Shown here: positions 7,715 to 15,705 of the stretch, piece by piece
Layout of the letters: each line of letters starts with the position of its first letter
Position numbering within the stretch: the first letter of the stretch is position 1
From: Candidatus Corynebacterium avicola
GTDB taxonomy: Bacteria > Actinomycetota > Actinomycetes > Mycobacteriales > Mycobacteriaceae
Reading direction: 5' to 3'
NCBI GenBank assembly: GCA_019114135.1
Contig: DXGC01000106.1
Span: 1-33,385, forward strand
DNA: 33,385 nt
Notes under the pieces: generated by a model
What the model saw: only the letters and a program-made list of their open reading frames with translations
What the model was told of the DNA's origin: nothing
Databases searched by the model: none
Made by a program: the position numbers and the translations under genes

Positions 7715-8401
7715 GTGAAGGACCTCGTCGATACCACCGAGATGTACCTCCGGACTATCTATGAACTGGAGGAGGAGGGCATTCCACCGCTGCGTGCCCG
7801 CATCGCCGAGCGGCTCGAGCAGTCCGGCCCGACAGTGAGCCAGACCGTCGCCCGCATGGAGCGCGACGGTCTCCTCTGGATCGCCGACGACCGTTCCCTG
7901 AAGCTCACCGAGGAGGGGCGCGACCACGCGACCGCGGTGATGCGTAAGCACCGGTTGGCCGAGCGCCTGCTGGTCGACGTCATCGGCCTTCCCTGGGAGT
8001 CCGTCCACGACGAGGCCTGCCGCTGGGAGCACGTCATGGGCCTCGAGGTGGAGAAGCGCCTGCTCAGCGTGCTGGAGGACCACGGAACCTCGCCCTTCGG
8101 AAACCCCGTCCCGGGCCTGGACAAGCTCGGCGAGGCTGCCGCGGCCGACCAGGAAGGTTCCCACCGCGCCGCCGACGTCGACCTGAGCGCACCGACCAAG
8201 GCCACGATCGTGAGCCTCAACGAGATCGTCCAGGTCGAGCGCAAGGTCATCAGCCAGCTTGGTTCCAACGGCATCCTCCCGGGTGTCACGGTGACCATCC
8301 AGGACACCCCTGAGGGTCTGAACATCACCACCGAGGACGGTTCGGTCGTCGTCGTGCCCGAGGATCTCGGCCACGCGATCCGCATCGTCATCGAGAAGTA
8401 G
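7715..8401 (+). CDS. dtxR: Iron-dependent repressor DtxR
   Basis: Iron-responsive repressor of siderophore, haem and iron-uptake genes. The 228-residue protein has an N-terminal winged helix ([20 protein letters not shown]), a dimerisation and metal domain, and a C-terminal SH3-like domain. All metal ligands known for diphtheria DtxR are present at the same numbers: M10, C102, E105 and H106 of the primary site; H79, E83, H98, E170 and Q173 of the ancillary site. The linker ([14 protein letters not shown]) is conserved, while residues 140-160 and the C-terminal domain diverge. The GTG at 7715 follows GAGAAAGG. An ATG at 7707 opens a three-codon frame whose TGA overlaps this GTG. galE starts eight bases after the stop, so the two are probably co-transcribed. 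Confidence 0.97.
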   Translation: MKDLVDTTEMYLRTIYELEEEGIPPLRARIAERLEQSGPTVSQTVARMERDGLLWIADDRSLKLTEEGRDHATAVMRKHRLAERLLVDVIGLPWESVHDEACRWEHVMGLEVEKRLLSVLEDHGTSPFGNPVPGLDKLGEAAAADQEGSHRAADVDLSAPTKATIVSLNEIVQVERKVISQLGSNGILPGVTVTIQDTPEGLNITTEDGSVVVVPEDLGHAIRIVIEK

Positions 8402-8409
8402 GGCCGCGT

Positions 8410-9429
8410 ATGGCACCGGCCGCACCGGGCACCTCCTCCCCCGCCGGCGACCACGTTCTGGTCACCGGCGGTGCCGGTTACGTCGGCAGCGTCTGCGCCA
8501 CCGTGCTGGTGGAGCAGGGCTACCGCGTCTCCGTCATCGACGACCTCTCGACCGGTAACCGGGACGCCGTCCCCGCCGGTGCCGCCTTCCACGAGGGCGA
8601 CGTCCTCGACCATGCCTCGGACGTCCTGGCGGACGACTGCACGGCGGTCTTCCACTTCGCCGCGAAGTCCCTGGTCGGCGAGTCGGTCACCGCGCCCGAC
8701 ATCTACTGGCACGGCAACGTCGTCACCACCCTGGAACTGCTCGACCTGATGCGTTCCCACGGGGTCGACAACCTGGTCTTCTCCTCGACCGCGGCCTGTT
8801 ACGGCGAGCCGGAGGTCGTGCCGATCACCGAGGACATGCCGACCGCCCCGACGAACCCCTACGGGGCCTCGAAGTTGTCGATCGACCAGATCATCACCTC
8901 CTACGCCCGGGCCTACGGACTCGGCGCGACGAGCCTGCGATACTTCAACGTCGCCGGCGCCTACGGCCCGGTCGGTGAGAACCGCGAGATCGAGACCCAC
9001 CTGATCCCGCTGGTGCTGCAGGTGGCCCTGGACGCCCGCGAGAAGATCATGGTCTTCGGTGACGACTGGCCCACCCCGGACGGCACCTGCGTGCGTGACT
9101 ACATCCACATCCGCGACCTGGCGGACGCCCACCTGCTCGCATCGGCGTCCAACACCCCGGGCACCCACCGGATCTTCAACCTCGGCTCCGGCGACGGCTA
9201 CAGCGTGCAGCAGGTCATCGACACCTGCCGTACGGTCACCGGCCACCCCATCCCGGCCGAGGTCGCTCCGCGACGCGACGGAGACCCGGCGACGCTGATC
9301 GCCTCCTCCGCCCGTGCCGTCGAGGAACTGGGCTGGACACCCACCCGCTCCGACCTGGACACGATCGTCTCCGATGCGTGGGCGTTCACGTCGCAGCTCG
9401 GCGAGCGAGCGCGGTTCGCACAGCGCTGA
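8410..9429 (+). CDS. galE: UDP-glucose 4-epimerase GalE
   Basis: NAD-dependent short-chain (extended) epimerase that interconverts UDP-glucose and UDP-galactose; in corynebacteria UDP-galactose feeds the arabinogalactan of the cell wall. The 339-residue protein has the Rossmann motif [10 protein letters not shown] (18-27), the acidic strand end VIDDLSTGN, the catalytic SST (125-127) and YGASK (Y151, K155), and [11 protein letters not shown], all typical of GalE. The C-terminus carries [12 protein letters not shown], part of the sugar-nucleotide end. It lies eight bases after dtxR, an association shared by many corynebacteria. Its last 44 bases overlap the end of the convergent DUF4192 gene. 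Substrate specificity beyond UDP-hexose is not certain from sequence. Confidence 0.94.
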   Translation: MAPAAPGTSSPAGDHVLVTGGAGYVGSVCATVLVEQGYRVSVIDDLSTGNRDAVPAGAAFHEGDVLDHASDVLADDCTAVFHFAAKSLVGESVTAPDIYWHGNVVTTLELLDLMRSHGVDNLVFSSTAACYGEPEVVPITEDMPTAPTNPYGASKLSIDQIITSYARAYGLGATSLRYFNVAGAYGPVGENREIETHLIPLVLQVALDAREKIMVFGDDWPTPDGTCVRDYIHIRDLADAHLLASASNTPGTHRIFNLGSGDGYSVQQVIDTCRTVTGHPIPAEVAPRRDGDPATLIASSARAVEELGWTPTRSDLDTIVSDAWAFTSQLGERARFAQR

Positions 9430-10780
9430 CCGCCGCCAGGTCGAGCACCCCGGCCACCTGAGGCTCCCCCGCGAGCCCGTCCTCCAGGTGCCGGGCCCCT
9501 TTCTCCAGGATCTCCAGGACCAAGGGCGCCGCCGACCCATCGCACATCCCGGTGACGATCGCCTCCGCGATACTGCCCGACGTCGCCTCGGCAACCACCA
9601 ACGAGAGGAACTCGGCCGCAGTGATCTCGCCCGGTTCCTCGAGGCCCCCTATGTCGTCGGGATCGCTGCCGTCTCCGCTGTCCCTGCTCGCCAGGCACAG
9701 CCTCGCCGCCTGCAGCCCCAGGGCGCCGTTGCGCCCACACATCCCCAGCACCGCGATCAACGCCAGGGCGCGACGCCGCAGCACCGGACCAGCCAGCGAG
9801 ACGATCTCCAGCAACAGCGCCTCCACGGCGAGGCTGCCGGTCCCCAACGCCAGCACCACCAGGCCGGGGAACAGCTCGGGGGACATGCACATGTCGAAGA
9901 CGGCCTGAGCGAGTGTCGGATCGGCCAGGCGACGGCGCATCTCCGACCGGGCGATCTCCAGGTCCGCCCCGCACCCCGCCGGGAAGTCTTCAGGCGACGA
10001 ATCGTCCCCCTGCCCGGGATCAACGACCGCCGCAACATCCAGCAGGAGGGCTGAGATCGACGCTGCAGCTGATCCCGTGCGCTCATGACCCGTTCCCCTG
10101 GCTCCCGCCTCCCAGTCCCCCACTGAACTGGCTACCCCCGTGCGCCAGCACTCCGGTAACCCGGGTGCCGACCGTGGCGCCGGATCGTCCGGCTCCAGCA
10201 ACCTCGCGAACTCCCCGGCCGACAACGACCCGTCGAACTCCCCTTGTTTCAGTGCCCCCCGGACCGGATTGTCTCGCGCCGCCCCCAGCGTCCCCTGGTG
10301 CAAGGTCCACCATCTCCCGTCAGGGCCGTGGCGTTCCACCACCCGCCACCGGCGGCCAGCCTCCACCGCGTCGATGACGAGGGTCTCGGTGACCGGGATC
10401 CCTCTGCGGCCGAGCCTACGGTTCGCCGTCACCAGCAGATCGTCGACATGGCCCCGGACCGGCCAGGACGCGGGGTCGATGACGATGGCGACCACAGTGG
10501 GGTCCTTGGAACCCACCATGGCCCGTCCCAGCGCATTGATCCCCTGGCGTAGGGCCGCATCGTCGAGATCGACGCGCACCACCGGCCCGACCCGTCGGGC
10601 CCCGGCCTCGTCACGCATGCCGACCAGAACCAGACTGGCCCGGGGACGGAACCCCAGGAGAGCCGGAACGGCGGTGATCAGGAGTCCTGGATCGGCCCCC
10701 AACGAGATGGCGTCGTCGGGGTCAGGAATGTCGTCGGGAATGTCATCGTCCGGCGTGGTGTTGTACGGCATGAAGGTCAT
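9386..10780 (-). CDS. DUF4192 domain protein, unknown function
   Basis: A 464-residue actinobacterial protein of the DUF4192 family, with no established function. The start of the domain is visible as [24 protein letters not shown] (two pieces: [13 protein letters not shown] and SLVLVGM), followed by [15 protein letters not shown] and GRWWTLHQ, then a Pro/Ala-rich low-complexity stretch at about 200-250 and a helical C-terminal half with many Leu/Ala residues. No signal peptide or catalytic motif is evident. I chose the ATG at 10780, preceded by GGGGAAGA; a second ATG three codons on (10771) is possible. The acidic stretch [14 protein letters not shown] follows the start. It diverges from the PAC2 gene, and two DnaA boxes lie upstream of it. 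Its 3' end overlaps galE by 44 bases. Confidence 0.82.
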   Translation of the reverse strand: MTFMPYNTTPDDDIPDDIPDPDDAISLGADPGLLITAVPALLGFRPRASLVLVGMRDEAGARRVGPVVRVDLDDAALRQGINALGRAMVGSKDPTVVAIVIDPASWPVRGHVDDLLVTANRRLGRRGIPVTETLVIDAVEAGRRWRVVERHGPDGRWWTLHQGTLGAARDNPVRGALKQGEFDGSLSAGEFARLLEPDDPAPRSAPGLPECWRTGVASSVGDWEAGARGTGHERTGSAAASISALLLDVAAVVDPGQGDDSSPEDFPAGCGADLEIARSEMRRRLADPTLAQAVFDMCMSPELFPGLVVLALGTGSLAVEALLLEIVSLAGPVLRRRALALIAVLGMCGRNGALGLQAARLCLASRDSGDGSDPDDIGGLEEPGEITAAEFLSLVVAEATSGSIAEAIVTGMCDGSAAPLVLEILEKGARHLEDGLAGEPQVAGVLDLAAVSAVRTALARRAAT

Positions 10781-10843
10781 GGGTCGATCTTCCCCGCAGA
10801 CCGCGGGGGCGACCGTCGTGTCGAGGGCGTCCGCCGACGAACA

Positions 10844-10870
10844 TGTGGATAACCCGACCCCTGTGGATAA
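10844..10870. promoter_or_regulatory. Two perfect DnaA boxes in direct repeat
   Basis: TGTGGATAA, the exact complement of the consensus DnaA box TTATCCACA, occurs at 10844-10852 and 10862-10870. Both copies are followed by C and they start 18 bases apart in the same orientation. They lie between the divergent DUF4192 and PAC2 genes. A possible -10 for the minus-strand gene (TAGGAA, 10881-10876) would place its start of transcription in the second box. Confidence 0.75.
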
Positions 10871-10915
10871 CACGATTCCTACCGCCTGACCTCCCACGAT
10901 GGCGTGGATGGCGGC

Positions 10916-10924
10916 TGGTAGGCT
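10916..10924 (+). promoter_or_regulatory. Extended -10 element upstream of the PAC2 gene
   Basis: TGGTAGGCT fits an extended -10 (TGn plus hexamer TAGGCT at 10919-10924). I see no convincing -35. Transcription would start near 10931, at the ATG of a six-codon leader frame. Confidence 0.5.
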
Positions 10925-10930
10925 TGGAAC

Positions 10931-10951
10931 ATGCGCGAGTTGCGACAGTGA
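10931..10951 (+). CDS. Possible leaderless six-codon leader ORF before the PAC2 gene
   Basis: ATG at 10931 lies six bases after the -10 hexamer, the spacing of leaderless corynebacterial mRNAs. The frame reads MRELRQ and stops at TGA 10949-10951, which touches the AAGGGAG ribosome-binding site of the next gene. Translation of it could control access to that site. It is too short for sequence support, so this is inference. Confidence 0.35.
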   Translation: MRELRQ

Positions 10952-10967
10952 AGGGAGTTTCGCACCG

Positions 10968-11966
10968 ATGCCGAAGGACAACCACATGTACGAGCTGGAG
11001 TACCCGGGTCCCTCGTTGGACACCGACACCTCCGGTGACGGTGGTGACGGCCTGTCCCTGGTCATCGCACTCCAGGGATACGCCGACGCCGGACACGGCG
11101 TCCAGCAGGCCGGCCAGCACCTGCTGCAGGCACTCAACCACTCCGCGGTGGCGAACTTCAACGTCGACGAGCTGATCGACTACCGGTCGCGTCGTCCCGG
11201 CATCACCATCGACTCCGGGAAGGTCGTCGACCGGGAGGACATGTCGATCACGCTGCACCGTGTCGAGGACACCGACGGACGCCCCTTCCTGCTGCTCACC
11301 GGCCCCGAGCCGGACCTGCGGTGGGAGGCGTTCGCCAAGGCCGTCGCCGAACTCGCCGCGCGCACCAACGTGGAGCGCACCATCACCCTGTACGCTGCGC
11401 CGATGACGGTGCCGCACACCCGCCCGCTGGTGATCTCGGCACACAGTTCCGACCCCTCGCTGACGAAGGACCTGAGGGACTGGAACTCCAGGATGATCAT
11501 CCCGGGTGCCGCGTCCCTGGACATCGAACTACTGCTGGGCCGACGCGGGAAGACCACCGTGGGTCTCACCGCCCACGTCCCGCACTACATCGCGGCGTCC
11601 GACTACCCGGAAGCCACCTACGGTCTGCTGCACTCCGTGGAGAAGGTCGCCGAGCTGTCCCTGCCGCTGCGTGCACTGCAGGCGGACATGGAGAAGGTGC
11701 GTCAGCAGCTGGCCGAGCAGGTCGACGACTCCGCAGAGATCGCCTCGGTCGTCGGTGCCCTGGAACGCCAGTACGACGACGAGATGGCGCGGATCCGCCG
11801 GAAGTCCGAGAACTCCCTCCTCGCCCCGGGCGAGCAGATCCCCTCCGGTGACGAGATCGGGGCCGAGTTCGAGCAGTTCCTCGCCGAGGCCGCTGAAACT
11901 GACGACACCGACGGTGCCGAAGACCCCGGCGCTGACACCGATACCGACACCGACTCCGACAGGTAA
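10968..11966 (+). CDS. PAC2 family protein
   Basis: A 332-residue member of the PAC2 family (proteasome assembly chaperone 2-like fold), widespread in actinobacteria and of unclear role. Visible features are an N-terminal MYELEYPGP, LVIALQGYADAGHGVQQAGQHL, the strand DELIDYRSRRP, LLLTGPEPDLRWEAF, TLYAAPMTVPHTRP, and LTAHVPHYIAASDYPEATYGLL, the most conserved stretch of the family. The last third is helical and charged, with a likely coiled coil (LQADMEKVRQQLAEQVDD), and ends in an Asp-Thr repeat tail. The ATG at 10968 follows AAGGGAG; an ATG at 10986, six bases after GAAGGAC, would start at MYELEY and is a real alternative. The Ski2-like helicase begins eight bases downstream, so the two form an operon. 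Confidence 0.85.
   Translation: MPKDNHMYELEYPGPSLDTDTSGDGGDGLSLVIALQGYADAGHGVQQAGQHLLQALNHSAVANFNVDELIDYRSRRPGITIDSGKVVDREDMSITLHRVEDTDGRPFLLLTGPEPDLRWEAFAKAVAELAARTNVERTITLYAAPMTVPHTRPLVISAHSSDPSLTKDLRDWNSRMIIPGAASLDIELLLGRRGKTTVGLTAHVPHYIAASDYPEATYGLLHSVEKVAELSLPLRALQADMEKVRQQLAEQVDDSAEIASVVGALERQYDDEMARIRRKSENSLLAPGEQIPSGDEIGAEFEQFLAEAAETDDTDGAEDPGADTDTDTDSDR
11934..11960 (+). repeat. 6-bp tandem repeats encoding a DTDTDTDSD tail
   Basis: Four units of the form GACACC (GACACC, GATACC, GACACC, GACTCC) and a final GAC encode an Asp-Thr tail immediately before the PAC2 stop codon. Confidence 0.8.
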
Positions 11967-11974
11967 CCACTTAC

Positions 11975-14524
11975 GTGACCAACGCCGACCAGACCCTGGC
12001 CGACCTCCTCCCCGATCTCGCTGAAGTCCCCGAGAGCCTCGTCGACGACGCCGTCCTGGAGTCCTTCCTGGCGTGGACACGGGACCGCGGTTTCAGCCTC
12101 TACCCCGCCCAGGAGGAGGCCGCCACGGCGCTCGCTGCAGGTGACAACGTCATCCTGGCGACACCGACCGGGTCGGGAAAGTCGATGGTCGCCACGGCGG
12201 CACACTTCATCGCCCTGGCCCGCGGGAAGCGGACCTTCTACACCGCACCGATCAAGGCGTTGGTCAGCGAGAAGTTCTTCTCGATGTGCGAGATCTTCGG
12301 TGCTGCCAACGTCGGCATGATGACCGGCGACGCCACCGTCAACGGTTCCGCGCCGGTCATCTGCGCGACCGCCGAGGTGGTGGCGAACATCGCCCTGCGC
12401 GACGGTGCCGCCGCCGACATCGACCAGGTGGTGATGGACGAATTCCACTACTACTCCGAGCCCGACCGTGGTTGGGCCTGGCAGGTTCCCCTGCTGGAGC
12501 TGCCGCGGGCACAGTTCCTGCTGATGAGCGCCACCCTGGGTGACACCTCCTGGCTGGAGAAGGACCTCACCGATCGGACGGGACGCACCACCACCCCGGT
12601 GACCGGGACGGTGCGTCCTGTCCCACTCGACTTCTCCTACGTCTACACCCCGGTGCACGAGACGCTGGAGGAACTCGTCGACAACGGCAAGGCCCCGGTG
12701 TACATCGTGCACTTCTCCCAGCGTGAGGCGGTTGAACGCGCCCAGGCGCTGACCAGCATGACCTTCGCCGACAAGGGGCGTAAGGCGGCCATCGCCGAGG
12801 CCATCGGGGACTTCCGGTTCACTTCCGCCTTCGGCAAGACCCTGTCCGGCCTGCTGCGCCGGGGCATCGGCGTGCACCACGCCGGCATGCTGCCGAAGTA
12901 CCGCCGCCTGGTGGAGAAACTCGCCCAGCAGGGTCTGCTCACGGTCATCTCCGGCACCGACACCCTCGGTGTCGGCATCAACGTGCCGATCCGGACCGTG
13001 TTGATGACCGGGCTGGCGAAGTACGACGGCATCAAGCACCGCGTCCTGAAATCGCGGGAGTTCCACCAGATCGCGGGACGCGCCGGACGCGCCGGCTACG
13101 ACACCGAGGGCACCGTGGTCGTGGAGGCCCCGGAGCACGAGATCGAGAACTTCAGGCTGCGTCAGCGCGCCGGCAGCGACCCGAAGAAGCTCAAGAAGAT
13201 GCGGAAGAAGTCCGCGCCGGAGGGACGCGCCACCTGGTCGCAGTCGACCTTCGACCGGCTGACCACCGCTGAGCCGGAAGAGCTGGTCAGTCAGTTCCGG
13301 ATGAGCAACTCGATGCTGATCAACGTCATCGCCCGCGACCAGTGGACCTACGAGGCGTTGAAGGGGCTGCTGCGCGGTAATCACGACACCCGCACCAAGC
13401 AGAACCGCGACATCCGCACCACCCTCTCCCTGTACCAGGGACTGCTGCGGTCCGGGATCGTGGAGGAGATCGAGGCCGACACCCCGTCCGGCAAGGACGC
13501 CCACCTCACCCAGGAGTTGCAGCGTGATTTCGCGCTGAACCAGCCGCTGTCCCCCTTCGCCCTGGCGGCACTGGACCTGCTCGACCCGGAGTCGGACACG
13601 TACACGCTCGACATCATCAGCACCATCGAGGCGATCCTGGACAACCCGAACCAGATCCTCGCCGCCCAGCAGCGGGAACGCCGCGGCGAGGAGATCGCCG
13701 CACTGAAGGCTGAGGGCGTGGACTACACCGAGCGCATGGCGATCGTGGAGGACATCACCTGGCCGAAGCCGCTGGAGGAGGAGCTGGAGCAGGCCTACGA
13801 CATCTTCTGTGAGTCCAACCCGTGGGCCAAGGAGTTCGACCTGGCACCGAAGTCGGTGGTGCGCGACATGATCGAGAAGGCGATGACCTTCTCCGACCTG
13901 GTCGCCACCTACACCTTGGCACGCTCAGAGGGTGTGGTGCTGCGCTACCTCACCGACGCCTGGCGCACCCTCTCGCATACCGTCCCACCGGAGCACCGCA
14001 CCGAGGAGCTGGAGGACATCATCGTCTGGCTCGGCGAGCTGATCCGGCAGGTGGACTCCTCCCTCGTCGACGAATGGGCGGCGATGTCCGACCCGGACGC
14101 ACCGGTCACCGAGCAGCAGGTCGCCGAGCAGGCATTCGCCGTCGACGACCCGTCCCTGCTCAGTGCGAACCCGCGGGCGCTGCGCCGTATGGTACGCAAC
14201 CACTTCTTCCGCCATGTCGAGCTCTTCGCCTTCGAGCGGGAGAAAGAGCTCGACCAGCTCGACGACTACCTGGACGACGCCCCGGACTGGCCGGAGGAGC
14301 TGGACGCCTACTTCGACGAGTACGCCGACATCGGGGTGGACGCCGCCGCGCGCTCGCCGCAGCTGGTGCTCATCACCGAAGAGGGCAGCCAGTGGCGGGT
14401 CCGGCAGATCCTCGACGACCCCGAGGGCGACCACGGCTGGGCCTTCGAGGGGACCGTCGACCTCGACGCGACCGACGAGGCCGGCGAGGTGCGGCTCAGC
14501 GAGCTGACCGTCGTACGGGGCTGA
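11975..14524 (+). CDS. Ski2-like superfamily II RNA helicase with DUF3516-type C-terminus
   Basis: An 849-residue ATP-dependent helicase, probably acting on RNA. The motifs are Walker A ATPTGSGKS (62-70), APIKAL (motif Ia), MDEFHYY (153-159, motif II as DEFH), LMSATLG (182-188), HHAGMLP and TDTLGVGINVP (motifs IV-V), and QIAGRAGRAG (364-373, motif VI). These are the marks of the Ski2/Mtr4/Brr2 group. The C-terminal 450 residues match the actinobacterial DUF3516 type: LTTAEPEELVSQFRMSNSMLINV, a helical part, WPKPLEEELEQAYDIF, and an acidic C-terminus. The GTG start at 11975 lies eight bases after the PAC2 stop. The gene is convergent with oxyR, 34 bases away. The substrate is not known. Confidence 0.9.
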   Translation: MTNADQTLADLLPDLAEVPESLVDDAVLESFLAWTRDRGFSLYPAQEEAATALAAGDNVILATPTGSGKSMVATAAHFIALARGKRTFYTAPIKALVSEKFFSMCEIFGAANVGMMTGDATVNGSAPVICATAEVVANIALRDGAAADIDQVVMDEFHYYSEPDRGWAWQVPLLELPRAQFLLMSATLGDTSWLEKDLTDRTGRTTTPVTGTVRPVPLDFSYVYTPVHETLEELVDNGKAPVYIVHFSQREAVERAQALTSMTFADKGRKAAIAEAIGDFRFTSAFGKTLSGLLRRGIGVHHAGMLPKYRRLVEKLAQQGLLTVISGTDTLGVGINVPIRTVLMTGLAKYDGIKHRVLKSREFHQIAGRAGRAGYDTEGTVVVEAPEHEIENFRLRQRAGSDPKKLKKMRKKSAPEGRATWSQSTFDRLTTAEPEELVSQFRMSNSMLINVIARDQWTYEALKGLLRGNHDTRTKQNRDIRTTLSLYQGLLRSGIVEEIEADTPSGKDAHLTQELQRDFALNQPLSPFALAALDLLDPESDTYTLDIISTIEAILDNPNQILAAQQRERRGEEIAALKAEGVDYTERMAIVEDITWPKPLEEELEQAYDIFCESNPWAKEFDLAPKSVVRDMIEKAMTFSDLVATYTLARSEGVVLRYLTDAWRTLSHTVPPEHRTEELEDIIVWLGELIRQVDSSLVDEWAAMSDPDAPVTEQQVAEQAFAVDDPSLLSANPRALRRMVRNHFFRHVELFAFEREKELDQLDDYLDDAPDWPEELDAYFDEYADIGVDAAARSPQLVLITEEGSQWRVRQILDDPEGDHGWAFEGTVDLDATDEAGEVRLSELTVVRG

Positions 14525-14561
14525 GCCCTGCAGTTGTCAGGCGGATCGGCCCAGGGACTCA
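14522..14561. terminator. Weak bidirectional hairpin between the helicase and oxyR
   Basis: TGAGCCCTG (14522-14530) pairs with CAGGGACTCA (14552-14561) with one bulged base. The stem includes both stop codons of the convergent genes: TGA of the helicase and the complement of the oxyR TGA. There is no U-run and the loop is 21 bases, so the call is tentative. Confidence 0.4.
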
Positions 14562-15521
14562 GCGGAGCGTGTCGAGCAGCCTCTGACCGTCGCGCAGCGA
14601 CTCCTGGTACGCCGCAATGACGGCGTCGGCGAGGACGCTGAAGTCCTCACCGCGGTGGGAACTCGTGCGGTAGGCCAGGGAGACGGTGCGTCCGGCACTC
14701 CGCGCCCCACCGGCGAACCGTGCCAGGCCCAGGCCCGGGCGGTCGCATTCTGCGGTCACCGCGCTCATCGGCACCAGGGTGCAGCCCAATCCGCCGATGA
14801 CACACTGCACGATCGTCGAGAGCGACGCCGCCCGGGTCACCGAACTGGCCGGTTCCACGGTCAGCGACGACGACCGGCACAGGTCGAGGACCTGGTCACG
14901 CAGGCAGTGTCCGTCGTCGAGAAGCAACAGCTCCAGACCGTCGAGGTCTTCGACGGTGAGGTCGGTGCGTCCGGCGTAGTCGTGGTCGGCCGGGACGACC
15001 AGGACGAATTCCTCGTGGTAGAGGTCGATGTGCGAGAGCCCGGAGCCGTCCTCGGGTGAGGCGAGGACCGCGGCGTCCAGCCCGCCGTGACGGAGAGACT
15101 CCACCAGGTTGGCGGTCTTCTCCTCGACGATGCGGGGTTCCATGTCGGGCGCGAGTCCCGGCAGTGACCGCAGCAGCGAGGGCAGGATGAAGGGGGCGAT
15201 GGTGGGGATCATCCCGATGCTCACCGGGCCGCTGAGGTGTCCTTGTGCGCCCTTGGCGTGGCTGACGAAGGCGTCCAGCGAATCCACGGTCGCCTGGGCG
15301 AACGGGAGCAACGAGCTACCGACCGGGGTGACGATCACCCGGCGGGTCGAGCGTTCGATCAGCTGGACGCCGAGGCCGTTCTCCAGTGCGGCGAGGGCCT
15401 GGGACAGGGAGGGCTGCGAGATCCCCAGTCGCTGTGCGGCCGCACCGAAGTGCCCGTGCTCCGCGATGGTGACGAAGGTACGCAGCTGGGAGATCGTCGG
15501 ACGATACGGCTTATTGACCAT
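14559..15521 (-). CDS. oxyR: Peroxide-sensing LysR-type regulator OxyR
   Basis: A 320-residue LysR-type transcription factor that senses hydrogen peroxide. The N-terminal winged helix is clear (SQLRTFVTIAEHGHFGAAAQ and RLGISQPSLSQALAALE, about 11-47). In the effector domain the redox pair C206 and C215 lies in GHCLRDQVLDLC, the spacing of the E. coli OxyR disulfide (Cys199-Cys208), which supports OxyR over other LysR proteins. The gene diverges from ahpC-ahpD, the expected targets. The ATG at 15521 has no good ribosome-binding site, but a -10 hexamer TATTCT lies exactly seven bases before it on the minus strand, so it is probably leaderless. Whether it represses or activates ahpC cannot be read from sequence; corynebacterial OxyR often represses. 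Confidence 0.93.
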   Translation of the reverse strand: MVNKPYRPTISQLRTFVTIAEHGHFGAAAQRLGISQPSLSQALAALENGLGVQLIERSTRRVIVTPVGSSLLPFAQATVDSLDAFVSHAKGAQGHLSGPVSIGMIPTIAPFILPSLLRSLPGLAPDMEPRIVEEKTANLVESLRHGGLDAAVLASPEDGSGLSHIDLYHEEFVLVVPADHDYAGRTDLTVEDLDGLELLLLDDGHCLRDQVLDLCRSSSLTVEPASSVTRAASLSTIVQCVIGGLGCTLVPMSAVTAECDRPGLGLARFAGGARSAGRTVSLAYRTSSHRGEDFSVLADAVIAAYQESLRDGQRLLDTLR

Positions 15522-15528
15522 ACCTATG

Positions 15529-15534
15529 AGAATA
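15529..15534 (-). promoter_or_regulatory. -10 element of a leaderless oxyR promoter
   Basis: On the minus strand TATTCT is followed by seven bases and then the oxyR ATG, so transcription would start at or next to the start codon. A matching -35 is poor (GGTTCA, 16 bases upstream). The neighbouring region is AT-rich against a GC-rich background. Confidence 0.5.
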
Positions 15535-15553
15535 CACTAGTGAAACCTTATGA

Positions 15554-15577
15554 ACCTATACTCACCGTAATATAGGT
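15554..15577. promoter_or_regulatory. Candidate OxyR operator (7-bp dyad)
   Basis: ACCTATA (15554-15560), ten bases, and TATAGGT (15571-15577) form a perfect dyad of the size bound by LysR-type dimers. Related half-sites ACCTAT (15522-15527), ACCTTAT (15545-15551) and ACCTTAT (15580-15586) flank it. It lies next to the oxyR promoter and 40 bases upstream of the ahpC -35. Confidence 0.6.
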
Positions 15578-15616
15578 CCACCTTATCGCACGGGGGTAAA
15601 TATAAAGGTTTATCTT

Positions 15617-15645
15617 TTGCACTATCGGCAGCTCCGTGGCATACT
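15617..15645 (+). promoter_or_regulatory. SigA-type promoter of ahpC-ahpD
   Basis: TTGCAC (15617-15622), a 17-base spacer and CATACT (15640-15645) preceded by TGG (extended -10) make a strong vegetative promoter. A short dyad ATAAAGGTTTAT (15602-15613) lies directly upstream of the -35. Transcription would start near 15652, giving a leader of about 54 bases. Confidence 0.75.
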
Positions 15646-15660
15646 TGGTGATGGTTCCAG

Positions 15661-15676
15661 AAGCACTTCGGTGCTT
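15661..15676 (+). promoter_or_regulatory. C(UUCG)G tetraloop hairpin in the ahpC leader
   Basis: AAGCAC-TTCG-GTGCTT is a perfect 6-bp stem capped by the exceptionally stable C(UUCG)G tetraloop. It lies about ten bases into the predicted transcript and 14 bases before the AAGGAGG ribosome-binding site (15691-15697). A role as a 5' stabiliser is inferred. Confidence 0.7.
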
Positions 15677-15705
15677 GATGAAGATCTCTCAAGGAGGCAT
15701 TTACA

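Noticed and set aside
10844..10870. A replication origin
   Set aside because: Only two DnaA boxes are present, there is no AT-rich unwinding region, and dnaA, dnaN, rpmH or gyrB are not nearby. A regulatory or titration role fits better.
10931..10933. The ATG at 10931 as a leaderless start of the PAC2 gene itself
   Set aside because: It is in a different frame from the PAC2 protein and meets TGA after six codons.
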